A stretch of DNA of 64,000 bases. Origin: Comamonadaceae bacterium OTU4NAUVB1. Lineage in GTDB: Bacteria; Pseudomonadota; Gammaproteobacteria; Burkholderiales; Burkholderiaceae_C. Of this stretch, positions 28,964 to 38,526 are shown piece by piece. The position numbers were made by a program, and so were the translations under genes. The stretch's first letter is position 1. Each line of letters opens with the position of its first letter. The notes below the pieces were generated by a model. That model saw only the letters and a list, made by a program, of their open reading frames with translations, was not told where the DNA came from and did not search any database. The DNA lies in contig CP099607.1 of NCBI GenBank assembly GCA_024372625.1, forward strand, positions 186,001 through 250,000, in the 5' to 3' direction.

Positions 28964-29995
28964 CTAGATCACGTCGACCGGGGACGTCAGCACGCGGCGG
29001 TAGCGTTCCATCGACTCGGCTTCCACGCCCAGCCAGCGCGCGACCGTCGCCGGGTCGACGCCGCGGCGCAGCTGACGCAACGCGAAGGTGTGGCGCAACT
29101 GGAACGATCCGCCCTCGGTGCGGTCGAGCCCGGCGTCCTCCAGCACGCCCATCGCGCACCGGTACTGCGCTTCCTTCTGCCAGGGCCGACCCGAACGGGT
29201 GGCCGGAAACAGCACGTCGCCCTGGATCCGTGCCTCCACGCGGACCTGCAGCCAGTACTGGAGCAACTCCGCCGCCCAGGGCGCCAGCGGCGTCTCGCGC
29301 GGCGTCGAGCTGCCGTTGCCGGGCACGGCGATCCGGCGCGGCAGCGGGCGCTGGCCGGCGGTCACCGACACGACCGGCGAGGCGAGCGTGAGCGCGCGCA
29401 CGTCCCCCGGGGTCAGGCCGCCGCCGAGCTGCAGGGCCACGGCGGTGCGGTCGCGCAGTTCCTGCCATGTGAAGGCGACGTGGCTGTCGCGGCGCGAGGG
29501 CGCGAGGCCCGGGCGCGGACGCGCGCTGGAGACGAAGGCGATCAGCAGGCGGGCCTCCGCGACCGAGAGGAATTCCGGCAGCGGATCGCCCTGGGCCGCA
29601 TCGGCGAAGCGGACTTCCGGACGCGAGGCGATCCAGTCGGACGCGGCGCTGTTGACCGGTGTTCCGGTGTGCCGCGCATGGTGGCGCAGGACGCGATCGA
29701 CCAGCCGGACGAGCCGCAGCGCGTGGCGCGGCGACAGCGACAGGTCGGTGTTGCGGCGGCCGAACCGCGCCGCCTGGAAGGCCTGCAGATCGCGCAGCGA
29801 CAACGCGGTCATCGGCAGCGGCGGCACCTGCGCGAGGCACCAGGCCATGAAGGCGTCCCACATGTCGCGATAGACCTGGACCGAAGCGGGTTGCTGCAGG
29901 GCGCCCGTGGCGCGCTTGTCGGAAAGCCAGTGCTCGAAGGCGATCCGGTAGGTTTCCTCGACCGGGGTCTCGTCGAAAAGTGAAAGCGTGAACAT
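28964..29995 (-). CDS. Tyrosine-recombinase-like protein with a degenerate active site
   Basis: A 343-residue protein with a SAM-like N-terminal DNA-binding region (about 15-110) and a phage-integrase catalytic fold (about 145-340). The second arginine box is clear (FQLRHTFALRQLRRG, Arg301) and the nucleophile-like Tyr332 sits in MERYRRV. However, the first catalytic Arg of the GLR motif is Thr195 (GGGLTPGDV), the His before Leu-Arg is Phe298, and the LGH histidine is Val324. Strand-transfer activity is therefore doubtful. There is no flanking phage gene, attachment-site repeat or tRNA, so it is not an obvious mobile-element remnant. It may be a domesticated DNA-binding protein. The start at 29995 is divergent from the Crp/Fnr gene. 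Confidence 0.7.
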   Translation of the reverse strand: MFTLSLFDETPVEETYRIAFEHWLSDKRATGALQQPASVQVYRDMWDAFMAWCLAQVPPLPMTALSLRDLQAFQAARFGRRNTDLSLSPRHALRLVRLVDRVLRHHARHTGTPVNSAASDWIASRPEVRFADAAQGDPLPEFLSVAEARLLIAFVSSARPRPGLAPSRRDSHVAFTWQELRDRTAVALQLGGGLTPGDVRALTLASPVVSVTAGQRPLPRRIAVPGNGSSTPRETPLAPWAAELLQYWLQVRVEARIQGDVLFPATRSGRPWQKEAQYRCAMGVLEDAGLDRTEGGSFQLRHTFALRQLRRGVDPATVARWLGVEAESMERYRRVLTSPVDVI

Positions 29996-30166
29996 GCGGT
30001 CAGATTAACGCTTCCAGGCGATGCCGTTCGCCACGGCGCCCATGGCGAAGCGGCTCACCCGGCGATGGCGCGCGCGCCATTCACAAGGCCCGTCGGCCCT
30101 GCTACAAACACCCACCTTCACGATCACGTCGCCCGGGAATCCGAACCCCGGGTGGCGACCGCGGCA

Positions 30167-30841
30167 ATGACCATCCTCTCCAACCTGGACCTGCTCCTGC
30201 GCGTGCCGCTGTTCGCCTCGCTGACTTCCGAGCAGGCCCGGACCGTCGCGCAGGCCATCGTCAAGCAGCGCTACAAAAAGCGTGAACTGATCGTGGAGCA
30301 GGGCAAGTCCTCCGAGGCGCTCTACATCATCCTGACCGGGCGCGCCCAGGTCCTGAGCGCCGACGGCCGGGGACGGGAGGTCATCTTCTCGATCCTCCAG
30401 CAGGGCGACTACGTCGGGGAGATGAGCCTGATCGACGAGGAGCCGCATTCGGCGACGGTGCGCACCGAAGTCGACACGGACGTGCTGGTGCTCGACCGCG
30501 CGGCGTTCTGGCACTGCCTGCCGGACGCCTCGTCGATGACGCACAACATCATGCGGGTGCTGGTGCAACGGCTGCGCGCGGCCGACCGCAAGATCGAGTC
30601 GCTCGCCCTGATGGACGTCCACGGCCGCATCGCGCGGTTGTTGATCGAGTTCGCGGTGGACGATGGCCAGGGCACGCTGGTCATCCGCGACCGGATCTCG
30701 CGCCAGGACCTCGGCAAGATGGTCGGCGCCTCGCGCGAGATGGTCAGCCGCGTCATGAAATCCCTCGAGGACCGCGGCTTCGTCCAGACGCAGCCCGATG
30801 GCTCCATGCTGGTCCGGGAGAACGTCGTGTTCGCGAACTGA
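30167..30841 (+). CDS. Crp/Fnr-family transcriptional regulator
   Basis: A 224-residue protein. The cyclic-nucleotide-binding-like beta-barrel spans about 10-125, with QQGDYVGEMSLIDEEPHSATV as the phosphate-binding-cassette region. A long dimerisation helix follows, then a winged helix at about 165-215 with SRQDLGKMVGASREMVSRVM as recognition helix. No N-terminal cysteine cluster, so it is not an iron-sulphur Fnr. The cassette lacks the full Crp RxSxxxR arrangement, so the ligand is uncertain. Such proteins are common as global regulators in Burkholderiales. The start MTILSN at 30167 was preferred over an upstream in-frame start with non-conserved sequence. Confidence 0.88.
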   Translation: MTILSNLDLLLRVPLFASLTSEQARTVAQAIVKQRYKKRELIVEQGKSSEALYIILTGRAQVLSADGRGREVIFSILQQGDYVGEMSLIDEEPHSATVRTEVDTDVLVLDRAAFWHCLPDASSMTHNIMRVLVQRLRAADRKIESLALMDVHGRIARLLIEFAVDDGQGTLVIRDRISRQDLGKMVGASREMVSRVMKSLEDRGFVQTQPDGSMLVRENVVFAN

Positions 30842-30924
30842 CCACCGGCGAACGCCAACGCCGTCCGCACCGGGGACTCGACGTGGCGCGGTGTCTCGAG
30901 CACCGGCGACGGCTCGATGCGGCG

Positions 30925-31956
30925 TCAGTCGCGGCGAGGACGTTGGCGTTTCGGCGGCTGCAGCGCCCAGACGACGAGCGCCACCGCACCGACGGCCAGG
31001 GCCACCTTGGACGCCTGCGCCGTGCTCTCGCGCATCGACGCGCGGAAGCCGCCGTCCACGTCGTTCCCCTGCGACGGTTCGAACAGGTTGCCCTCGCTCT
31101 GGTCGGCCGGCGTCGCCTGCTCGAGCGCGCGTCCGGTGATCCACATCATCGCCGTGCCGACCCAGCCCGGGGCCAGTGCCTGCGCGACGATGCCGGGCCA
31201 CGACGGCGCGCCGACGTAGACCTTGGGACGCGGTCGGGTGGTCAGCGACAGCACCACCGAAGCGATGCGTCGGGGGTCGAGCAGCGGCGGCGGCGGCTTC
31301 AGCCGCCGGCCGGTGTAGTTGGCCCCGTGGTTGATGCCGGGCGTGTCGACGAAGGTCGGATAGATCTCGCACACGTGGATGTCCGGCGTGACCGACAGCT
31401 CTGCCCGGAGGGCTTCGCTGAAGCCCCGCAGGCCGAACTTGGTGGCCGAATAGGCGGTGGCATAGGGGGAGGGCACCCAGCCCCCCAGCGAGATCATGTT
31501 GATGAGCGTGCCCCGGCCCTCCGCGCGGAAGTGCGGAAGGATCGCGTGCGCGCCGTGCATGTGTCCCAGGAGGTTGGACTCGACGACGCGGCGGTGCGCC
31601 TCGATCGGGGTTTCGTCGAACAGGCCCACCGCGCCGACGCCGACGTTGTTGAACCACACGTCCACATGACCGAAATGGGCGATGGCGTGATTGGCGAGCG
31701 CGCGGACCGCCGCGGCGTCGGTGACGTCCGTCGGCACGACCAGGGCCCGACCACCCGCCGCTTCGCACTCGTCAGCGATCGGTTGCAGGGTGCCTTCGTC
31801 GCGGGCGGCCAGCACGACGTGGTGCCCGCGCTCGGCGAAGGCGAGGGCGGTGGCTCTGCCGATGCCGCTGGAGGCACCGGTGATCACCACGACCTTGGGA
31901 GCCAGCCATTGTCTTGCGAGCGCTGCCGATGAAAGGGGTCTGGTGTCGAGGTCCAT
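30925..31956 (-). CDS. Short-chain dehydrogenase/reductase with C-terminal membrane anchor
   Basis: A 343-residue SDR. The NAD(P) motif TGASSGIG lies at 26-33, NNVG at 103-106, and the catalytic set includes Ser156 and Tyr169-xxx-Lys173 (AYSATK). An NAD(P)-dependent oxidoreductase is certain; the substrate is not. The C-terminal extension beyond the usual 250 residues ends in a hydrophobic stretch (about 317-335, ASKVALAVGAVALVVWAL) followed by a basic tail, which would tether it to the inner membrane. The start MDLDTRPLSS at 31956 is preferred to a longer frame of 34 more codons. It converges on the Crp/Fnr gene. Confidence 0.88.
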   Translation of the reverse strand: MDLDTRPLSSAALARQWLAPKVVVITGASSGIGRATALAFAERGHHVVLAARDEGTLQPIADECEAAGGRALVVPTDVTDAAAVRALANHAIAHFGHVDVWFNNVGVGAVGLFDETPIEAHRRVVESNLLGHMHGAHAILPHFRAEGRGTLINMISLGGWVPSPYATAYSATKFGLRGFSEALRAELSVTPDIHVCEIYPTFVDTPGINHGANYTGRRLKPPPPLLDPRRIASVVLSLTTRPRPKVYVGAPSWPGIVAQALAPGWVGTAMMWITGRALEQATPADQSEGNLFEPSQGNDVDGGFRASMRESTAQASKVALAVGAVALVVWALQPPKRQRPRRD

Positions 31957-32152
31957 GAAGGTTCCGTTGGGCTTTGGAAAAGGCGTCCGGCGGGGACCGT
32001 GAGGCTCGGCCCGTCCGGACCCGCCGGCATCGCCCGGCAGGCGGCCGGGCAGCGTCATGGAATTTCCGACGGAAGGCGGGCGGACGACTGTAGGACGCCT
32101 TGAGCTTTTGGAGCAGGGGGGGCGCTCCAGTGCCCCCGCATCGGCATGCGAT

Positions 32153-32359
32153 CTATTTGGGCGCCTTGCGCATGCGCGCGCGCACCGCCAGATAGCCCGC
32201 CGACCAGGCGGCCGCGGCGTCGCGGTGCGGCTCGCTGAAATGCTGCGGCACGTAACTCAGCAAGTCGTTCGACGAGCTTTCCTCTTCAAGAAGAATCCAG
32301 TGGAATTCGCCTGCTTCGAGTTCCTTGACCGCCAACGCCAACGAAAGATGAGTGCTCAT
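32153..32359 (-). CDS. Small hypothetical protein (68 aa)
   Basis: A 68-residue acidic-to-basic protein beginning MSTHLSLALAVKELEAGEFHW, with a central LLEEESSSNDLL stretch and a basic C-terminus (RARMRKAPK). An AGGATC-type ribosome binding site lies about a dozen bases before the ATG at 32359. Aromatic and charged residues are well distributed and codon choice looks like coding DNA, so I think it is real. No known domain, signal or membrane segment seen. It is single and not obviously part of an operon with the next small gene, about 200 bases upstream. Confidence 0.55.
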   Translation of the reverse strand: MSTHLSLALAVKELEAGEFHWILLEEESSSNDLLSYVPQHFSEPHRDAAAAWSAGYLAVRARMRKAPK

Positions 32360-32557
32360 GGTCTGCCGTGATCCTGAAAACCTGGATTTTTCTTCTTATG
32401 CATTGAACGGCCTAGGCATCAGTGCACGGATCAACCGGATCAAAGCCATTTCCGCGTGGAATCGAGACAAATGCCAGACCTTGCGATCGACGACATCGTG
32501 AATGGATCACGGAATTCCGGACCCCGACGTGCACCGGGGCCCGACGGCCAATTCCTT

Positions 32558-32890
32558 TTAATCTTCAGGCGTGTCCAGCGTGGCGTACCAGTCCGCGTAG
32601 AGGGTGGTGCGGGCCATGTGCCGTGTGAGGTCCGGTGCACCGTCGGTCCACCAGACCGGTCCGCGTTCCCCGAGCAGATGCTTGGCCGCGTCGACTTCAT
32701 TGCGCGCGGCGCGCAGGGCCGTGTCGTCCTTTCGTCGTTTCGCGACGCCGACCGCGCGGCGTGCCGCCATCAGCCGGGCGACGTGGGCCGCTCGGGCCTC
32801 GGCCGGGAGTTCCGGATTCGAGGTGCGCCACAGCCTTCCTCTGACGATCAGATAGCGGCCATCGGGTGTCAGGAGAATTGGATCCGGCAT
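32558..32890 (-). CDS. Conserved hypothetical protein with an RGRLWRTSNP motif (110 aa)
   Basis: A 110-residue protein that I recognise as a widespread uncharacterised proteobacterial family. The N-terminus PILLTPDGRYLIVRGRLWRT is followed by an Ala/Arg-rich coiled helix (about 35-72). The signature GERGPVWWTDGAPDLTRHMA and a final ADWYATLD complete it. ATG at 32890 begins the conserved part; a GTG nine codons upstream is an alternative. The function is unknown. It lies beside a strongly AT-rich intergenic region on its promoter side. Soluble and cytoplasmic by appearance. Confidence 0.75.
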   Translation of the reverse strand: MPDPILLTPDGRYLIVRGRLWRTSNPELPAEARAAHVARLMAARRAVGVAKRRKDDTALRAARNEVDAAKHLLGERGPVWWTDGAPDLTRHMARTTLYADWYATLDTPED

Positions 32891-33412
32891 GGGACCAATG
32901 ATGTCGTGGATGCGCACGCACCGTCGCGTGGAATTGCTATTTAGGCTAACGGGTTGGGTTCACAGGGCCGCTTCGACTTTGCTTTTCTTATTCATCTTTA
33001 TATTTCAAACGTGTTGAAAGCCCATCTCTTTGGGCGTTAGCCTATTTGCGATCGGCAATCGGTGAGCGGACCCTTGGGAAAGCGCCTCGACGTCAATAAA
33101 GACGATACAAATACAAATGCAATACAATAATACTTATGTTAATCAGTAGGGCCGGAGTGTGGTCACGTCCGTTGCTCATGCCCACCATCCATCGCCCACC
33201 GCATCGCCCCTTTCGTCCATGGGTCGACAGAAACTCACTCGCGGCACGGACCGCCGCCCCGTCCGCGGACGTTGCCGTCGCCAGTTCGAATCGGCCGTCG
33301 AACGGTCGACGTTCCGTCATCGACTCGACGAGATCGGCGCCGATGCCGCCTCATCGACCCTCAGGAAAGTCGCTTCGCCTCGGAGCGACCGGCGCACTCG
33401 CACCCGAGGCGG
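32891..33412. other. Intergenic region without a convincing gene
   Basis: About 520 bases with no gene I trust. The part from about 32940 to 33150 is markedly AT-rich for this genome and contains a structured inverted-repeat element (32942-33044) and three ATACAA copies at 33105-33127. Frames covering 33136-33555 and 33093-33320 lack coding character. The right half is normal GC-rich DNA leading to the hairpin at the DUF1810 stop. Confidence 0.6.
32942..33044. repeat. Structured AT-rich element with outer and inner inverted repeats
   Basis: TAGGCTAACG (32942-32951) and its exact complement CGTTAGCCTA (33035-33044) bracket 83 bases. Inside are TTTCAA/TTGAAA (33003-33008 and 33014-33019) and GCCCA/TGGGC (33020-33024 and 33031-33035), two adjoining hairpins next to the right arm. 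The layout looks like one folded unit: a small non-coding RNA, a miniature foldback element or a protein-binding array. It stands out by low GC. No copy elsewhere in the window was noticed. Confidence 0.45.
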
Positions 33413-33425
33413 CTAACCGCCTCGG
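33404..33425 (-). terminator. Hairpin spanning the stop codon of the DUF1810 gene
   Basis: CCGAGGCGG and CCGCCTCGG form a perfect 9-bp stem with the four-base loop CTAA, which contains the stop codon (33413-33415, read on the minus strand). No T-run follows, so it may be a pause/stability hairpin rather than a full terminator. Confidence 0.45.
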
Positions 33426-33898
33426 ACCTCCGCGGCGACCCATGCCAGCGTCGCCGCATCGCGTGTGCCGCCATAGAAGTGCGCGAGCACGTCGCCGAAC
33501 ACGGTCTCCCGCTGCGTGGCGACTTCGAACAACGTCATGCACGAACACAGCTTAAGGTCGTCGGGTGAGCCGAAGATCTGGTTCGCGGTGCGTTGCCGAT
33601 GCGTGAGGACGGCTTCGCTGCAGGTCCTGAGCCGGGCTCCCAGCACGGGATGCGCCGCGTAGGCCCTCGCCTCCCTCACGCCCGCCAGCCCGTAGAAACG
33701 CGCGGTGTCGCTGCGTCCGAGGCCCGCCAGCTGGGGAAAGACGAACCACATCCAGTGGGTGCGCTTGCGGCCGGCGACCAGTTCCGCCAAGGCCTGCGTG
33801 TGGATGCCGTCCTGGGCGCGGACGAACCGATCGAGGTCGATGGACCCGGCGGCCGCCGGGGGCCGGTCGTCCATGGGAAATCGCGCATCCGGTGTCAT
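33413..33898 (-). CDS. DUF1810 family protein
   Basis: A 161-residue protein of the DUF1810 family. Diagnostic segments are LDRFVRAQDGIHTQALAEL, the RKRTHWMWFVFPQLAGLG motif and IFGSPDDLKLCSCMTLFE. The family is small, soluble and of unknown biochemical role; some members act in calpastatin-like or NAD-related contexts, which I cannot confirm here. The ATG at 33898 has an AAAGGA ribosome binding site. A long Arg/Gly-rich extension possible upstream is probably not translated. Single gene, 92 bases from the M20 peptidase stop. Confidence 0.85.
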   Translation of the reverse strand: MTPDARFPMDDRPPAAAGSIDLDRFVRAQDGIHTQALAELVAGRKRTHWMWFVFPQLAGLGRSDTARFYGLAGVREARAYAAHPVLGARLRTCSEAVLTHRQRTANQIFGSPDDLKLCSCMTLFEVATQRETVFGDVLAHFYGGTRDAATLAWVAAEVRGG

Positions 33899-33990
33899 GG
33901 GGGTCCTTTCGTCGAAGGGTGCGCCAGCGTCCGCGCGTCCGCGCATTCGCGGGCGAGCCGTCGGCGCGGCCGGCGCCGGCGCGCCGTCGC

Positions 33991-35340
33991 TCACTCCATG
34001 CCGGTCGCGGCCAGCACGATGCTCAGGCTGGTCGCCATCGCCTTGACCATGGGTTCCTTCTCCACGTCCATCCACTCGTCCAGGGAATGGCTGCGCCCGC
34101 TCTTGTCGGGCGCTCCGCGTCCGATGGTGATGGCCGGGATGCCCAGGCTCATCGGCATGTTGGAGTCGGTCGAGCTCCAGCCGTAGACCACCTTGTAGCC
34201 ACCGGCCTCGATGGCCGCGCGCGCCGCCTGCACCAGTTCGGACTTGACGTCGGTGCTGCCGGCCGGGCGGTCGCCGATCAGCTTGGCCTCGACGGTGACC
34301 TTGCCCTCCTTGGTCGAGCGGGCGAAGTTCTCGCCATCGGCCGCTTCCTGGACGATCTTGAGCAACCGGTCCTCGACGCGCTTGAGCTCGGTCACCGACT
34401 CCGAGCGCATGTCGACTTCCATCCAGCTCTCCACGGGAATCGAGTTGACCGACGTGCCGCCGCCGATCAGGCCGATGCTGTAGGTGGTCTTGGGCGTGGC
34501 GGGCACCTGGATGCGGGAGAACGCCGTGGCGGCCTCGGCCTGCGCGAACATCGGGTTGACGACGCCGAAGGCGTTGAAGCTGTGACCCCCGGGGCCGCTG
34601 AAGGTCACGCGATAGCGCTTTGAGCCGACGCCGCCGTGCGTGATGCGGTTGATGTCGCCCGACTCGACCGAGAAGAACGCCTTGATGCGGTCCTTGTACG
34701 GACCCTTGGTGAACAGGTGGCGCACGCCCCGCAGATCGCCGGGGCCTTCCTCGCCGACGGTGCCGACGAACAGGATGTCGTCGCGCGTGCCGATGCCCGC
34801 CGCCTTCATCGCGCGGACGAAGCCCAGCAGCACCGACATGCTCATGGTGTCGTCGCCGATGCCCGGCGCGGACAGCCGCGTGCCCTGGCGCTTGACTTTG
34901 ACGTCGGTGCCGGCCGGGAAGACGGTGTCCATGTGGGCGGAGACCACCACCACCTTGCCGTCGCCGCGCGTGCCCTTGCGCAGGCCCGTCACGTTGCCTT
35001 CGGCGTCGATCTGCACGTCGGCGAGACCCACGGCCTTGAGCATCTTCTCGAACTCCTGCGCGCGCACCTTCTCGCCGAAGGGCGGCGACGGGATCTCGGT
35101 GAGGCGGATGCCGTCCTCGACGATGCGGCCGTGCTCCTTGTCGAGCGTGGCGACGGCGGTCTGGAACGCCGGGCTCGCCAGGATCCGCTGGGCGGTGGCG
35201 GTGGCGGCGGGGTCGGTGGTCTGCGCCAGCGCGGACGCGGCCGTCAGGGCGGCGCAGGCCGCGAGGACCGACGCGGGCCGGATCGACCGGCCTCGAGGAG
35301 CAAGGAAAGTGGCGGAAGCGCGGAGAAGGCGGTGGGTCAT
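33991..35340 (-). CDS. Secreted M20-family metallopeptidase
   Basis: A 449-residue zinc peptidase with an N-terminal signal ending near ASALAQ (residue 40). Metal and catalytic residues are visible: His136 and Asp138 (SAHMDTVF), the aspartate pair in GIGDDT (163-164), the GEE glutamates (197-198), Glu226 in SVESGD and a late histidine in GRSHSLDEW. A GPGGHSFNAFG segment marks the lid/dimerisation domain. M20 enzymes remove N-terminal residues from small peptides or deacylate amino acids; export suggests peptide scavenging in the periplasm. Closest in feel to the peptidase T/PepT-like branch, but the exact substrate is unknown. Confidence 0.9.
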   Translation of the reverse strand: MTHRLLRASATFLAPRGRSIRPASVLAACAALTAASALAQTTDPAATATAQRILASPAFQTAVATLDKEHGRIVEDGIRLTEIPSPPFGEKVRAQEFEKMLKAVGLADVQIDAEGNVTGLRKGTRGDGKVVVVSAHMDTVFPAGTDVKVKRQGTRLSAPGIGDDTMSMSVLLGFVRAMKAAGIGTRDDILFVGTVGEEGPGDLRGVRHLFTKGPYKDRIKAFFSVESGDINRITHGGVGSKRYRVTFSGPGGHSFNAFGVVNPMFAQAEAATAFSRIQVPATPKTTYSIGLIGGGTSVNSIPVESWMEVDMRSESVTELKRVEDRLLKIVQEAADGENFARSTKEGKVTVEAKLIGDRPAGSTDVKSELVQAARAAIEAGGYKVVYGWSSTDSNMPMSLGIPAITIGRGAPDKSGRSHSLDEWMDVEKEPMVKAMATSLSIVLAATGME

Positions 35341-35401
35341 GGGTCGGTAGGGCCGTGGGTTTGGAACCGGTGAAGTGAACCGGTCGGTGGAACGACGTTC
35401 G

Positions 35402-35410
35402 GTTATAGCA
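35402..35410 (-). promoter_or_regulatory. Extended -10 promoter element candidate for the M20 peptidase gene
   Basis: On the minus strand the sequence reads TGCTATAAC, an extended -10 (TGnTATAAT-like) about 65 bases before the start codon at 35340. The -35 candidate 17 bases further up is weak (TTCTCC), as is usual for extended -10 promoters. It stands in a locally AT-rich patch. Confidence 0.35.
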
Positions 35411-35472
35411 AATCGATTCTCATGGGAGAAACGAAATCGCTGCCTCGGCCGCCCGATGCGATGGGCGCCGAT

Positions 35473-36822
<1,350 letters not shown>

Positions 36823-36978
36823 GGCATCGGTCGCGGTGCGGACCGGTGCGGGGCGCGGCGGGATGGGAGGGGGGAGTGCATCCTAGCGGCCCCGGCGTCG
36901 ATCGCCTGTCGCCTCCGGCGATGCGCGCGTGCCGCCCGAAGGGCCCCGGCCATCGCGTCCGGCCGGGCCGCCGGCGGA

Positions 36979-37803
36979 CTACTGCAGGAACGACGGCTTG
37001 GCGTAGCCCTGGAAGCGGGTGTCGACGACGGCCTTGAACGCCGGCGAACGGTAGGCGTCGGCGATGGCCCTGGCCCAGGGCGCGTCCTTGTCGGCGCGTT
37101 TCACGGCCACGACATTGAGGTAGTGGTCGGGCGTCTTCTCCAGCGCCACGGCCTCGGTCAGCTTCAGGCCCGACGAGATCGCGAAGTTGCCGTTGATGAT
37201 GGCGTACTCGGTGTCGCCCAGCGAGCGCGGCAGCTGCGCGGCCTCCAGCGGGATGAACTTCAGCTTGCGCGGGTTCTGGTCGATGTCCTTCTCCGAGGCG
37301 CGGATCGGATCGATGCCGGCCTTCAGCGTCACCAGCTGGCGATCCTGCAGCAGGACCAGGGCGCGCGCGAGGTTGCTCGGGTCGTTGGGCACCGTGAAGC
37401 GGTCGCCCTCCTTCGCCTCGGCCAGGGTCTTGCGCTTGGTCGAGTAGACGCCCAGCGGCGCGATCGGGCCCTGCACCAGCTCGACGATGTCGAGCTTCTG
37501 GTCGGCCGCGAACTTGGTCAGGTAGACGCGGTGCTGGAAGAAGTTGGCGTCCAGCGAGCCCTGCGCCAGCGCCTGATTGGGCTGCACGTAGTCGTTGAAT
37601 TCGACCAGCTTCACCTTGTAGCCCTGCTTCTCCAGGATCGGGACGATGCCCTGCTTGAGCTGGTCGAAGTTGGAACCGGCGGTGGCGCCGATGACGAGGT
37701 CCTTCTTCGCCGACTGGGCGGCGGCGCCGGATGGCAGGGCACCGAAGGCGAGCGCGGCGATCGACAGGGAGAGGAAGGAGCGGCGCAGGGCGGCGTGGGT
37801 CAT
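36979..37803 (-). CDS. metQ: MetQ/NlpA-family methionine ABC transporter substrate-binding protein
   Basis: A 274-residue periplasmic binding protein. A signal (about 1-29, ending AAQSAKK) precedes KDLVIGATAGSNFDQLKQGI. The NlpA hallmarks DANFFQHRVYL and PNDPSNLARALVLLQ are both present. No lipobox cysteine is visible, so it may be soluble rather than a lipoprotein. It binds methionine or a related amino acid for the MetNI permease. The gene order metN-metI-metQ on this strand, with 60 bases before metQ, is standard. A second NlpA protein occurs at 40883. Confidence 0.9.
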   Translation of the reverse strand: MTHAALRRSFLSLSIAALAFGALPSGAAAQSAKKDLVIGATAGSNFDQLKQGIVPILEKQGYKVKLVEFNDYVQPNQALAQGSLDANFFQHRVYLTKFAADQKLDIVELVQGPIAPLGVYSTKRKTLAEAKEGDRFTVPNDPSNLARALVLLQDRQLVTLKAGIDPIRASEKDIDQNPRKLKFIPLEAAQLPRSLGDTEYAIINGNFAISSGLKLTEAVALEKTPDHYLNVVAVKRADKDAPWARAIADAYRSPAFKAVVDTRFQGYAKPSFLQ

Positions 37804-37863
37804 GGTCGAGGAGGTCCGTGAAAAGGCGTCGCAGGCGACGCGAAGGAAGGAACGGCGGGCGGC

Positions 37864-38526
37864 TCAGCGCTTGTCGAGGCGGCGCGCGGCCGTGTTGCCG
37901 ACGATCTGGATGATCTGCACCAGCACCACCAGGACGGCGACGGTCAGCACCATCACGTCGGTCTGGAAGCGGTAGTAGCCGTAGCGGATGGCGAGGTCGC
38001 CGATGCCGCCGCCCCCCACCACCCCGGCGATGGCCGAATAGGACAGGAAGCTCACGGCCAGCACCGTGAAGGCCAGCACCAGGCCCGAGCGGGCCTCGAC
38101 GACGAGCACGCGCCAGATGATCTGCAGCTCGCTCGCGCCCATGGCGTGCGCGGCCTCGATGACGCCGCGCGGCACCTCGCGCAGGCACTGGTCGACCAGC
38201 CGCGCGAGGTACGGGATGGCCGCCACCGACAGCGGCACGGCGGCGGCCAGCGGCCCGATCGAGGTGCCCGCCACGATGCGCGTGAACGGCACCAGCGCCA
38301 CCAGCAGGATGATGAAGGGGAACGAGCGCACCGTGTTCACGAGCCAGTTCAGGATCAGGAACGCCGGGCGGTTGGCCAGCGACTGGCCGGGACCGAGCAG
38401 GAACAGCAGGATGCCCAGCGGCCCGCCGATCAGCAGCGCCGCGCTCAGGCCGATGGCCAGCATCAGGCAGGTCTGGCCGATGGCCACCCCCAGTTCGGGC
38501 AGGATGGCGACGATGTTCTCAGGCAT
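37864..38526 (-). CDS. metI: Methionine ABC transporter permease
   Basis: A 220-residue inner-membrane permease with five or six hydrophobic segments. The EAA-type coupling motif EAAHAMGASELQIIWRVLV contacts MetN. Conserved NTVRSFPFIILLVALVPFTR is typical of MetI. It forms the channel with the MetN ATPase, fed by MetQ. It starts at 38526, overlapping the metN stop by 8 bp. Confidence 0.95.
   Translation of the reverse strand: MPENIVAILPELGVAIGQTCLMLAIGLSAALLIGGPLGILLFLLGPGQSLANRPAFLILNWLVNTVRSFPFIILLVALVPFTRIVAGTSIGPLAAAVPLSVAAIPYLARLVDQCLREVPRGVIEAAHAMGASELQIIWRVLVVEARSGLVLAFTVLAVSFLSYSAIAGVVGGGGIGDLAIRYGYYRFQTDVMVLTVAVLVVLVQIIQIVGNTAARRLDKR

Noticed and set aside
28890..29995. Prophage or genomic island around the recombinase-like gene
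   Set aside because: No attachment-site repeats, tRNA, phage structural or replication genes are seen, and base composition matches the neighbours.
32942..33044. Possible integron attC recombination site
   Set aside because: The arms end in GGCTAAC and GTTAGCC rather than the RYYYAAC/GTTRRRY pattern. No second site or integron integrase is nearby; the tyrosine recombinase at 28964 has a broken active site.
33136..33555. Candidate small genes in the 33.1-33.5 kb gap on both strands
   Set aside because: They have Arg/Pro-rich shadow composition, cross the AT-rich element or overlap the well-supported DUF1810 gene, and have no convincing ribosome binding site.
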